64,000 nt of DNA from Ptiloglossa arizonensis (taxonomy: Eukaryota > Arthropoda > Insecta > Hymenoptera > Colletidae). Shown piece after piece: positions 1 through 10,439 of the stretch (position 1 is the stretch's first letter; every line of letters starts with the position of its first letter). A program made the position numbers and the translations under genes. The notes under the pieces were generated by a model. That model did not search any database. It was not told where the DNA came from and worked only from the letters and a program-made list of their open reading frames with translations. Where the stretch lies: contig NW_027478710.1 in NCBI RefSeq assembly GCF_051014685.1, forward strand, positions 248,001 to 312,000. The letters are read 5' to 3'.

Positions 1-26
1 GAGATATGGGAGTTTGAAATTAAGGA

Positions 27-42
27 ATGGTTGAGAAACCAT
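27..42 (+). other. Perfect 6-bp inverted repeat with GAGA loop (per-monomer hairpin)
   Basis: ATGGTT-GAGA-AACCAT is a perfect hairpin with a four-base GAGA loop, which in RNA would be a GNRA tetraloop. It recurs in a large share of monomers. Other monomers carry one mismatch (ATCCAT, GACCAT or AACCTT on the right arm) or replace the left arm (AACGCTT, AACGTTT, AACGATT). I saw no clear compensating changes, so a conserved RNA structure is not supported; the symmetry may act at DNA level or be incidental. Confidence 0.85.
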
Positions 43-43
43 C

Positions 44-51
44 AAAATTTT
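44..51. other. A4T4 tract, intrinsically bent DNA candidate
   Basis: AAAATTTT lies one base after the hairpin in nearly every monomer. A4T4 runs are known to bend DNA, and one copy per 177 bp could help phase nucleosomes. It is also an indel hotspot here: single-base losses at about 576, 2,347, 2,699 and 6,062 and the 2-bp insertion of the +2 variant all fall in or beside it. Confidence 0.8.
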
Positions 52-283
52 CGCAAGTCTGATACCCGAAACCAATAACTGGAATGGCCCAGGGAAAAAG
101 TACACATACCGTTGAAATCGGGCGAGTTTGTGCTTTCAGATGCAATAGGAATTACTCGAGTTCGTCAATCCGTTCGCGCGATATGGGAGTTTGAAATTAA
201 GGAATGGTTGAGAAACCACCAAAATTTTCGCTGATTTGATACTCGAAACCAATAACTACAAAGGCCTAGGGGAAAAATACACA

Positions 284-300
284 TACCGTTGTAATCGGGC
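284..300 (+). other. CENP-B-box-like 17-mer (example in the second monomer)
   Basis: TACCGTTGTAATCGGGC aligns without gaps to the mammalian CENP-B box YTTCGTTGGAARCGGGA, matching 12 of 17 positions and 7 of the 9 essential ones (C, G, A and CGGG; the two leading T are A and C). The same site lies at monomer positions 107-123 throughout. Many monomers change it: CACCATTG loses the first CG, ACCTTTG likewise, and TCGTGCGAG breaks CGGG. Chance resemblance is possible, and plants lack an established CENP-B system. Confidence 0.45.
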
Positions 301-860
301 GAGTTTCTACTTTCAGATGCAACAGGAATTTCTCGAGTTCGGCAATCCATTCGCGAGGTATGGGAGTTTGATGTTAAGGAATGGTTGAGAATCCATCAAA
401 ATTTTCGCAAGTCTGATGCTCGAAACCAATAACTACTATGGCCTAGGGGAAAAATACACATACCGTTGTAATCGGGCGAGTTTCTACTTTCAGATGCAAC
501 AGGAATTTCTCGAGTTCGTCAAACCATTCGCGAGATATGGGTGTTTGAAGTTAAGGAATGGTTGAGAATCCATCAAATTTTCGCAAGTCTGATACTCGAA
601 ACCAATAACTACTATGGCTTGGGGAAAAAGTACACATACCTTTGTAATCGGGCGAGTCTCTGCTTTCAGATGCAACAGGAATTTCTCGAGTTCGACAATC
701 CGTTAGCGAGGTATGGGAGTTTGAAATTAAGGAACGCTTGAGAAACCATCAAAATTTTCGCAAGTCTGATACTCGAAACCAATAACTACTATGGCCTAGG
801 GCAAAAATACACATACCGTTGTAATCGGGCGAGTTTCTGCTTTCAGATGCAACAGGAATT

Positions 861-888
861 TCTCGAGTTCGTCAATCCGTTCGCGAGA
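861..888. other. 28-bp imperfect dyad across the monomer junction, with XhoI site
   Basis: TCTCGAGTTCG and CGTTCGCGAGA, separated by TCAATC, are inverted with 8 of 11 arm positions pairing, including five perfect outer pairs. It contains CTCGAG, present in most monomers, and TCGCGA at the junction. Some classes alter the first site to GAATTC (CTCGAATTCG) or to TCTAGA (TTCTAGAGTTC). This is an example; the element recurs once per monomer. Confidence 0.7.
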
Positions 889-1061
889 TATGGGAGTTTG
901 AAGTTAAGGAATGGTTGAGAATCCACCAAAATTTTCGCTGATTTCATACTCGAAACCAATAACTACAAAGGCCTAGGGGAAAAATACACATACCGTTGTA
1001 ATCGGGCGAGTTTCTACCTTCAGATGCAACAGGAATTTCTCGAGTTCGTCAATCTGTTCGC

Positions 1062-2123
1062 GAGATATGGGAGTTTGAAATTAAGGAATGGTTGAGAAAC
1101 CATCAAAATTTTCGCAAGTCTGATACCCGAAACCAATAACTGGAATGGCCCAGGGAAAAAGTACACATACCGTTGAAATCGGGCGAGTTTGTGCTTTCAG
1201 ATGCAATAGGAATTACTCGAGTTCGTCAATCCGTTCGCGCGATATGGGAGTTTGAAATTAAGGAATGGTTGAGAAACCACCAAAATTTTCGCTGATTTGA
1301 TACTCGAAACCAATAACTACAAAGGCCTAGGGGAAAAATACACATACCGTTGTAATCGGGCGAGTTTCTACTTTCAGATGCAACAGGAATTTCTCGAGTT
1401 CGGCAATCCATTCGCGAGGTATGGGAGTTTGATGTTAAGGAATGGTTGAGAATCCATCAAAATTTTCGCAAGTCTGATGCTCGAAACCAATAACTACTAT
1501 GGCCTAGGGGAAAAATACACATACCGTTGTAATCGGGCGAGTTTCTACTTTCAGATGCAACAGGAATTTCTCGAGTTCGTCAAACCATTCGCGAGATATG
1601 GGTGTTTGAAGTTAAGGAATGGTTGAGAATCCATCAAAATTTTCGCAAGTCTGATACTCGAAACCAATAACTACTATGGCTTGGGGAAAAAGTACACATA
1701 CCTTTGTAATCGGGCGAGTCTCTGCTTTCAGATGCAACAGGAATTTCTCGAGTTCGACAATCCGTTAGCGAGGTATGGGAGTTTGAAATTAAGGAACGCT
1801 TGAGAAACCATCAAAATTTTCGCAAGTCTGATACTCGAAACCAATAACTACTATGGCCTAGGGCAAAAATACACATACCGTTGTAATCGGGCGAGTTTCT
1901 GCTTTCAGATGCAACAGGAATTTCTCGAGTTCGTCAATCCGTTCGCGAGATATGGGAGTTTGAAGTTAAGGAATGGTTGAGAATCCACCAAAATTTTCGC
2001 TGATTTCATACTCGAAACCAATAACTACAAAGGCCTAGGGGAAAAATACACATACCGTTGTAATCGGGCGAGTTTCTACCTTCAGATGCAACAGGAATTT
2101 CTCGAGTTCGTCAAACTGTTCGC
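1062..2123. repeat. HOR family A core, copy 2 (6 monomers)
   Basis: Full-length 1,062-bp version of the preceding core, directly abutting it. It is followed by four extra monomers, so the next core begins 1,768 bp on: the period switches here from a 6-mer to a 10-mer. Confidence 0.92.
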
Positions 2124-2829
2124 GAGATATGGGAGTTTGAAGTTAAGGAATGGTTGAGAAACCATCAAAATTTTCGCTGGTCTGATACTCGAAACCAATA
2201 ACTGGAATGGCCTAGGCGAAAAGTACACACACCGTTGCAATCGGGCGACTTTCTACTTTCAGATGCAACAGGAATTTCTCGAGTTCGTCAAACCATTCGC
2301 GAGATATGGGAGTTTGAAGTTAAGGAATGGTTGAGAATCCATCAAAATTTCGCAAGTCTGATACTCGAAACCAATAACTACCATGGCTTGGGGGAAAAGT
2401 ACACATACCTTTGTAATCGGGCGAGTCTCTGCTTTCAGATGCAACAGGAATTTCTCGAGTTCGACAATCCGTTAGCGAGGTATGGGAGTTTGAAATTAAG
2501 GAACGCTTGAGAAACCATCAAAATTTTCGCAAGTCTGATAATCGAAACCAATAACTACTATGGCCTAGGGCAAAAATACGCATACCGTTGTAATCGGGCG
2601 AGATTCTGCTTTCAGATGCAAGAGGAATTTCTCGAGTTCGTCAATCCGTTCGCGAGATATGGGAGTTTGAAGTTAAGGAATGGTTGAGAAACCACCAAAA
2701 TTTCGCTGATTTGATACTCGAAACCAATAACTACAAAGGCCTAGGGGAAAAATACACATACCGTTGTAATCGGGCGAGTTTCTACTTTCAGATGCAACAG
2801 GAATTTCTCGAGTTCGTCAATCTGTTCGC
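2124..2829. repeat. HOR family A tail, 4 monomers
   Basis: Four monomers (706 bp, two single-base losses near 2,347 and 2,699) that turn the 6-mer into a 10-mer. Markers: GCCTAGGCG with GGGCGACTTTC in the first, CATCAAAATTTCGC with CCATGGCTTGG in the second, GATAATCG with AATACGCATACC in the third. The tail recurs at 5,839-6,545, and shortened at 3,892-4,422. Confidence 0.88.
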
Positions 2830-3891
2830 GAGATATGGGAGTTTGAAATTAAGGAATGGTTGAGAAACCATCAAAATTTTCGCAAGTCTGATACCCGAAA
2901 CCAATAACTGGAATGGCCCAGGGAAAAAGTACACATACCGTTGAAATCGGGCGAGTTTGTGCTTTCAGATGCAATAGGAATTACTCGAGTTCGTCAATCC
3001 GTTCGCGCGATATGGGAGTTTGAAATTAAGGAATGGTTGAGAAACCACCAAAATTTTCGCTGATTTGATACTCGAAACCAATAACTACAAAGGCCTAGGG
3101 GAAAAATACACATACCGTTGTAATCGGGCGAGTTTCTACTTTCAGATGCAACAGGAATTTCTCGAGTTCGGCAATCCATTCGCGAGGTATGGGAGTTTGA
3201 TGTTAAGGAATGGTTGAGAATCCATCAAAATTTTCGCAAGTCTGATGCTCGAAACCAATAACTACTATGGCCTAGGGGAAAAATACACATACCGTTGTAA
3301 TCGGGCGAGTTTCTACTTTCAGATGCAACAGGAATTTCTCGAGTTCGTCAAACCATTCGCGAGATATGGGTGTTTGAAGTTAAGGAATGGTTGAGAATCC
3401 ATCAAAATTTTCGCAAGTCTGATACTCGAAACCAATAACTACTATGGCTTGGGGAAAAAGTACACATACCTTTGTAATCGGGCGAGTCTCTGCTTTCAGA
3501 TGCAACAGGAATTTCTCGAGTTCGACAATCCGTTAGCGAGGTATGGGAGTTTGAAATTAAGGAACGCTTGAGAAACCATCAAAATTTTCGCAAGTCTGAT
3601 ACTCGAAACCAATAACTACTATGGCCTAGGGCAAAAATACACATACCGTTGTAATCGGGCGAGTTTCTGCTTTCAGATGCAACAGGAATTTCTCGAGTTC
3701 GTCAATCCGTTCGCGAGATATGGGAGTTTGAAGTTAAGGAATGGTTGAGAATCCACCAAAATTTTCGCTGATTTCATACTCGAAACCAATAACTACAAAG
3801 GCCTAGGGGAAAAATACACATACCGTTGTAATCGGGCGAGTTTCTACCTTCAGATGCAACAGGAATTTCTCGAGTTCGTCAAACTGTTCGC
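2830..3891. repeat. HOR family A core, copy 3
   Basis: Same six monomers as 1,062-2,123, exactly 1,768 bp downstream, and indistinguishable from it by eye, including the terminal CAAACTGTTC that copy 1 lacks. Copies 2 and 3 therefore share a more recent ancestor than either does with copy 1. Confidence 0.9.
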
Positions 3892-4422
3892 GAGATATGG
3901 GAGTTTGAAGTTAAGGAATGGTTGAGAAACCATCAAAATTTTCGCTGGTCTGATACTCGAAACCAATAACTGGAATGGCCTAGGCGAAAAGTACACACAC
4001 CGTTGCAATCGGGCGACTTTCTACTTTCAGATGCAACAGGAATTTCTCGAGTTCGTCAAACCATTCGCGAGATATGGGAGTTTGAAGTTAAGGAATGGTT
4101 GAGAAACCATCAAAATTTTCGCAAGTCTGATAATCGAAACCAATAACTACTATGGCCTAGGGCAAAAATACGCATACCGTTGTAATCGGGCGAGATTCTG
4201 CTTTCAGATGCAACAGGAATTTCTCGAGTTCGTCAATCCGTTCGCGAGATATGGGAGTTTGAAGTTAAGGAATGGTTGAGAAACCACGAAAATTTTCGCT
4301 GATTTGATACTCGAAACCAATAACTACAAAGGCCTAGGGGAAAAATACACATACCGTTGTAATCGGGCGAGTTTCTACTTTCAGATGCAACAGGAATTTC
4401 TCGAGTTCGTCAATCTGTTCGC
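3892..4422. repeat. Shortened family A tail (3 monomers, one a fusion)
   Basis: The tail has three units instead of four. The middle unit (4,069-4,245) starts like tail unit 2 (GTTTGAAGTTAAGGAATGG) and continues like tail unit 3 (GAGAAACCATC, GATAATCG, AATACGCATACC), with the switch within about 4,096-4,105. This is what unequal exchange between neighbouring monomers would leave. Confidence 0.8.
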
Positions 4423-5838
4423 GAGATATGGGAGTTTGAAGTTAAGGAATGGTTGAGAAACCATCAAAATTTTCGCAAGTCTAATTCCCGAAACCAATAA
4501 CTAGAATGGCCTAGGGGAAAAGCACACACACCATTGTAATCGGGCGTGTTTCTACTTTCAGATGATACAGGAATTTCTCGAGTTCGTCAATCCGTTCGCG
4601 AGATATGGGAGTTTGAAGTTAAGGAATGGTTGAGAAACCATCAAAATTTTCGCAGGTCTGATACTCGAAACCAATAACTGGAATGGCCTAGGGGAAAAGT
4701 ACACACACCGTTGTAATCGGGCGAGTTTCTACTTTCTGATGCAACAGGAAATTCTCGAGTTCGTCAATCCATTCGCGAGATATGGGAGTTTGAAGTTAAG
4801 GAATGGTTGAGAATCCATCAAAATTTTCGCAAGTCTGACACTCGAAACCAATAACTACTATGGCCTAGGGCAAATATACACATACCGTTGTAATCGGGCG
4901 AGTTTCTGCTTCGAGATGCAACAGGAATTTCTCGAGTTCCTCAATCCGTTCGCGAGATATGGGAGTTTGAAGTTAAGGAATGGTTGAGAAACCACCAAAA
5001 TTTTCGCTGATTTGATACTCGAAACCAATAACAGGCATGGCCTAGGGGAAAAGTACACACACCATTGCAATAGGGCGTGTTTCTAATTTCAGATGCAACA
5101 GGAAATTCTCGAGTTCGTCAATCCATTCGCGAGATATGGGAGTTTGAAATTAAGGAATTGTTGAGAAACCATCAAAATTTTCGCAAGTCTGATACCCGAA
5201 ACCAATAACTGGAATGGCCCAGGGCAAAAGTACACATACCGTTGAAATCGGGCGAGTTTCTGCTTTCAGATGCAATAGGAATTACTCGAGTTCGTCAATC
5301 CATTCGCGAGATATGGTAGTTTGAAATTAAGGAATGGTTGAGAAACCATCAAAATTTTCGCTGGTCGGATAATCGAAATCAATAACTGGAATGGCCCATG
5401 GAAAAAGTACACATACCGTTGAGATCGGGCTAGTTTCTGCTTTCAGATGCAATAGGAATTACTCGAGTTCGTCAATCCGTTCGCGAGATATGGGAGTTTG
5501 AAATTAAGGAATGGTTGAGAAACCATCAAAATTTTCGCAAGTCTGATACCCGAAACCAATAACTGGAATTGCCCATGGAAAAAGTACACATACCGTTGAA
5601 ATCGGGCGAGTTTCTGCTTTCAGATGCAACAGGAATTTCTCGAGTTCGTCAATCCGTTCGCGAGATATGGGAGTTTGAAGTTAAGGAATGGTTGAGAAAC
5701 CACCAAAATTTTCGCTGATTTGATACTCGAAACCAATAACTACAAAGGCCTAGGGGAAAAATACACATACCGTTGTAATCGAGCGAGTTTCTACTTTCAG
5801 ATGCAACAGGAATGTCTCGAGTTCGTCAATCCGTTCGC
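4423..5838. repeat. Mosaic of 8 monomers between family A blocks
   Basis: Exactly eight monomers. The first three (AAGCACACACACC with GATGATACAGG; TTTCTGATGC; GGCAAATATACAC with CTTCGAGATGC) correspond to 13,095-13,625. The next ones (AACAGGCATGG with AATAGGGCGTG; GGCCCATGGAAA) correspond to 7,785-8,800. The segment is thus assembled from pieces also present elsewhere in the window. Confidence 0.85.
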
Positions 5839-6545
5839 GAGATATGGGAGTTTGAAGTTAAGGAATGGTTGAGAAACCATCAAAATTTTCGCTGGTCTGA
5901 TACTCGAAACCAATAACTGGAATGGCCTAGGCGAAAAGTACACACACCATTGCAATCGGGCGACTTTCTACTTTCAGATGCAACAGGAATTTCTCGAGCT
6001 CGTCAAACCATTCGCGAGATATGGGAGTTTGAAGTTAAGGAATGGTTGAGAATCCATCAAAATTTCGCAAGTCTGATACTCGAAACCAATAACTACTATG
6101 GCTTGGGGGAAAAGTACACATACCTTTGTAATCGGGCGAGTCTCTGCTTTCAGATGCAACAGGAATTTCTCGAGTTCGACAATCCGTTAGCGAGGTATGG
6201 GAGTTTGAAATTAAGGAACGCTTGAGAAACCATCAAAATTTTCGCAAGTCTGATAATCGAAACCAATAACTACTATGGCCTAGGGCAAAAATACGCATAC
6301 CGTTGTAATCGGGCGAGATTCTGCTTTCAGATGCAACAGGAATTTCTCGAGTTCGTCAATCCGTTCGCGAGATATGGGAGTTTGAAGTTAAGGAATGGTT
6401 GAGAAACCACCAAAATTTTCGCTGATTTGATACTCGAAACCAATAACTACAAAGGCCTAGAGGAAAAATACACATACCGTTGTAATCGGGCGAGTTTCTA
6501 CTTTCAGATGCAACAGGAATTTCTCGAGTTCGTCAATCTGTTCGC
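5839..6545. repeat. HOR family A tail, second full copy
   Basis: Four monomers matching 2,124-2,829, including the single-base loss near 6,062 shared with 2,347. It differs by CTCGAGCTCG near 5,996, CTATGGCTTGG for CCATGGCTTGG, and an intact A4T4 in the last unit. Confidence 0.88.
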
Positions 6546-7607
6546 GAGATATGGGAGTTTGAAATTAAGGAATGGTTGAGAAACCATCAAAATTTTCGCA
6601 AGTCTGATACCCGAAACCAATAACTGGAGTGGCCCAGGGAAAAAGTACACATACCGTTGAAATCGGGCGAGTTTGTGCTTTCAGATGCAATAGGAATTAC
6701 TCGAGTTCGTCAATCCGTTCGCGCGATATGGGAGTTTGAAGTTAAGGAATGTTTGAGAAACCACCAAAATTTTCGCTGATTTGATACTCGAAACCAATAA
6801 CTACAAAGGCCTAGGGGAAAAATACACATACCGTTGTAATCGGGCGAGTTTCTACTTTCAGATGCAACAGGAATTTCTCGAGTTCGGCAATCCATTCGCG
6901 AGGTATGGGAGTTTGATGTTAAGGAATGGTTGAGAATCCATCAAAATTTTCGCAAGTCTGATACTCGAAACCAATAACTACTATGGCCTAGGGGAAAAAT
7001 ACACATACCGTTGTAATCGGGCGAGTTTCTACTTTCAGATGCAACAGGAATTTCTCGAGTTCGTCAAACCATTCGCGAGATATGGGTGTTTGAAGTTAAG
7101 GAATGGTTGAGAATCCATCAAAATTTTCGCAAGTCTGATACTCGAAACCAATAACTACTATGGCTTGGGGAAAAAGTACACATACCTTTGTAATCGGGCG
7201 AGTCTCTGCTTTCAGATGCAACAGGAATTTCTCGAGTTCGACAATCCGTTAGCGAGGTATGGGAGTTTGAAATTAAGGAACGCTTGAGAAACCATCAAAA
7301 TTTTCGCAAGTCTGATACTCGAAACCAATAACTACTATGGCCTAGGGCAAAAATACACATACCGTTGTAATCGGGCGAGTTTCTGCTTTCAGATGCAACA
7401 GGAATTTCTCGAGTTCGTCAATCCGTTCGCGAGATATGGGAGTTTGAAGTTAAGAAATGGTTGAGAATCCACCAAAATTTTCGCTGATTTGATACTCGAA
7501 ACCAATAACTACAAAGGCCTAGGGGAAAAATACACATACCGTTGTAATCGGGCGAGTTTCTACTTTCAGATGCAACAGGAATTTCTCGAGTTCGTCAATC
7601 TGTTCGC
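6546..7607. repeat. HOR family A core, copy 4
   Basis: Six-monomer core again, 3,716 bp after copy 3. It carries private changes: CTGGAGTGGCCC near 6,626, GAAGTTAAGGAATGTTTG near 6,738, TTAAGAAATGG near 7,452. It is the most diverged of the four cores and the last one in the window. Confidence 0.9.
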
Positions 7608-9023
7608 GAGATATGGGAGTTTGAAGTTAAGGAATGGTTGAGAAACCATCAAAATTTTCGCTGGTCTGATACTCGAAACCAATAACTACTATGGCCTAGG
7701 GCATATATACACATACCGTTGTAATCGGGCGAGTTTCTGCTTCGAGATGCAACAGGAATTTCTCCAGTTCCTCAATCCGTTCGCGAGATATGGGAGTTTG
7801 AAGTTAAGGAATGGTTGAGAAACCACCAAAATTTTCGCTGATTTGATACTCGAAACCAATAACAGGCATGGCCTAGGGGAAAAGTACACACACCATTGCA
7901 ATAGGGCGTGTTTCTAATTTCAGATGCAACAGGAATTTCTCGAGTTCGTCAATCCGTTCGCGAGATATGGGAGTTTGAAATTAAGGAATTGTTGAGAAAC
8001 CATCAAAATTTTCGCAAGTCTGATACCCGAAACCAATAACTGGAATGGCCCAGGGAAAAAGTACACATACCGTTGAAATCGGGCGAGTTTCTGCTTTCAG
8101 ATGCAATAGGAATTACTCGAGTTCGTCAATCCGTTCGCGAGATATGGTACTTTGAAATTAAGGAATGGTTGAGAAACCATCAAAATTTTCGCTGGTCTGA
8201 TAATCGAAACCAATATCTGGAATGGCCTAGGGGAAAAGTACACACACCATTGTAATCGGGCGAGCTTCTACTTTCAGATGCAACAGGAATTTCTCGAGTT
8301 CGTCAATCCGTTCGCGAGATATGGGAGTTTGAATTTAAGGAACGCTTGAGCAACGATCAAAATTTTCGCAAGTCTGATTCCCGAAACAAATAACTACAAA
8401 GGCCTAGGGGAAAAATACACATACCGTTGTAATCGGGCGAGTTTCTACTTTCAGATGCAACAGGAATTTCTCGAGTTCGTCAATCCATTCGCGAGATATG
8501 GTAGTTTGAAATTAAGGAATGGTTGAGAAACCATCAAAATTTTCGCTGGTCTGATAATCGAAATCAATAACTGGAATGGCCCATGGAAAAAGTACACATA
8601 CCGTTGAAATCGGGCTAGTTTCTGCTTTCAGATGCAATAGGAATTACTCGAGTTCGTCAATCCGTTCGCGAGATATGGGAGTTTGAAATTAAGGAATGGT
8701 TGAGAAACCATCAAAATTTTCGCAAGTCTGATACCCGAAACCAATAACTGGAATTGCCCATGGAAAAAGTACACATACCGTTGATATCGGGCGAGTTTCT
8801 GCTTTCAGATGCAACAGGAATTTCTCGAGTTCGTCAATCTGTTCGCGAGATATGGGAGTTCGAAGTTAAGGAATGGTTGAGAAACCATCAAAATTTTCGC
8901 AAGTCTGATACTCGAAACCAATAACTACTATGGCCTAGGGGAAAATTACACATACCGTTGTAATCGGGCGAGTTTCTACTTTCAGATGCAACAGGAGCTT
9001 CTCGAGTTCGTCAATCCGTTCGC
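7608..9023. repeat. Mosaic of 8 monomers; source or copy of 13,626-14,560
   Basis: The stretch from about 7,962 to 8,900 reappears at +5,664 bp (32 monomer lengths), sharing the unusual CCGAAACAAATAAC with CAACGATC (8,355 and 14,019) and GGCCCATGGAAA. The first part shares AACAGGCATGG with 4,954-5,130. Confidence 0.85.
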
Positions 9024-10439
9024 GAGATATGGGAGTTTGAAGTTAAGGAATGGTTGAGAATACATCAAAATTTTCGCAAGTCTGATACTCGAAACCAATA
9101 ACTACTATGGCTTGGCGGAAAAGTACACACACCATTGTAATCGGGCGAGTTTCTACTTTCAGATGCAACAGGAATTTCTCGAGTTCGTCAATCTGTTCGC
9201 GAGATATGGGAGTTCGAAGTTGAGGAATGGTTGAGAAACCATCAACATTTTCGCAAGTCTGATACTCGAAACCAATAACTACTATGGCCTAGGGGAAAAA
9301 TACACATACCGTTGTAATCGGGCGAGTTTCTACTTTCAGATGCAACAGGAATTTCTCGAGTTCGTCAATCCGTTCGCGAGATATGGGAGTTTGAAGTTAA
9401 GGAATGGTTGAGAAACCATCAAAATTATCGCAAGTCTGATACTCGAAACCAATAACTACTATGGCCTAGGGCAAAAATAGACATACCTTTGTAATCGGGC
9501 GAGTCTCTGCTTTCAGATGCAACAGGAATTTCTCGAGTTCGACAATCCGTTAGCGAGGTATGGGAGTTTGAAATTAAGGAACGCTTGAGAAACCATCAAA
9601 GTTTTCGCAAGTCTAATACTCGAAACCAATAACTACTATGGCCTAGGGCAAAAATACACATACCGTTGTAATCGGGCGAGTTTCTGCTTTCAGATGCAAC
9701 AGGAGTTTCTCGAGTTCGTCAATCCGTTCGCGAGATATGGGAGTTTGAAGTTAAGCAATGGTTGAGAAACTACCAAAATTTTCGCAAGTCTGATTCCCGA
9801 AACCAATAACTACAAAGGCCTAGGGGAAAAATACACATACCGTTGTAATCGAGCGAGTTTCTACTTTCAGATGCAACAGGAATGTCTCGAGTTCGTCAAT
9901 CCGTTCGCGAGATATGGGAGTTTGAAGTTAAGGAATGGTTGAGATGCCATCAAAATTTTCGCTGGTCTGATACTCGAAACCAATAACTGGAATGGCCTAG
10001 GGGAAAAGTACACACACCATTGCAATCGGGCGAGTGTCTACTTTCAGATGCAACAGGAATTTCTCGAGTTCGTCAATCCGTTCGCGAGATATGGGAGTTG
10101 GAAGTTAAGGAACGTTTGAGAAACCATCAAAATTTTCGCAAGTCTGATACTCGAAACCAATAACTACTATGGCCTAGGGCAAAAATACACATACCTTTGT
10201 AATCGGGCGAGTCTCTGCTTTCAGATGCAACAGGAATTTCTCGAGTTCGACAATCCGTTAGCGAGGTATGGGAGTTTGAAATTAAGGAACGCTTGAGAAA
10301 CCATCAAAATTTTCGCAAGTCTGATACCCGAAACCAGTAACTACTATGACCTAGGGCAAAAATACACATACCGTTGTAATCGGGCGAGTTTCTGCTTTCA
10401 GATGCAACAGGAATTTCTCGAGTTCGTCAATCCGTTCGC
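9024..10439. repeat. HOR family B, copy 1 (8 monomers, 1,416 bp)
   Basis: Eight monomers repeated exactly 1,416 bp downstream with no difference noticed by eye. Rare markers occur at the same offsets in both copies: CTTGGCGGAAAAG, GTTCGAAGTTGAGG, AAAATTATCGC, AAATAGACATACC, TTAAGCAATGG with AACTACC, GAGATGCCATC and ACCAGTAACTACTATGACC. Confidence 0.93.

Larger units (their letters stand above)
1..177 (+). repeat. First monomer; reference numbering of the unit
   Basis: This unit sets the numbering used here: position 1 is the G of GAGATATGGG and position 177 the last C of CGTTCGC. It belongs to a class with GATACCCGAAACC, CTGGAATGGCCCAGGG, ACCGTTGAAATCGGG and GCAATAGGAATTACTCGAG. A hand-built consensus has 33 C and 40 G (41% GC) and 10 CpGs. 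The second monomer (178-354) differs from this one at 20 positions, clustered at 54-60, 81-85 and 127-131, so those stretches are the best class diagnostics. The start point is arbitrary, because tandem units have no natural first base. Confidence 0.95.
1..1061. repeat. HOR family A core, copy 1 (6 monomers)
   Basis: Six distinct monomers, the fourth shortened by one A near 576. The block repeats from 1,062. By eye the two copies differ by that deletion and one substitution (CAATCTGTTC here, CAAACTGTTC at the end of copy 2), against about 11% between neighbouring monomers, which is the mark of a higher-order repeat. Diagnostic units: the CGCGCGATATGG junction near 178, AGTTTGATGTTAAGG near 370 and GACAATCCGTTAGCGAGG near 700. 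Confidence 0.92.

Noticed and set aside
1..177. Internal duplication of a shorter ancestral unit
   Set aside because: GAGTTTGAAG and GAGTTTCTAC (offset ~115 bp) and two GTTCG words are similar, but the resemblance does not extend, so no sub-period is supported.
165..350. Reverse-strand frames of about 60-70 codons (165-350, 1,226-1,411, 4,858-5,070, 7,689-7,901)
   Set aside because: They repeat with the family A and mosaic units at HOR spacing and simply reflect one stop per monomer on that strand.
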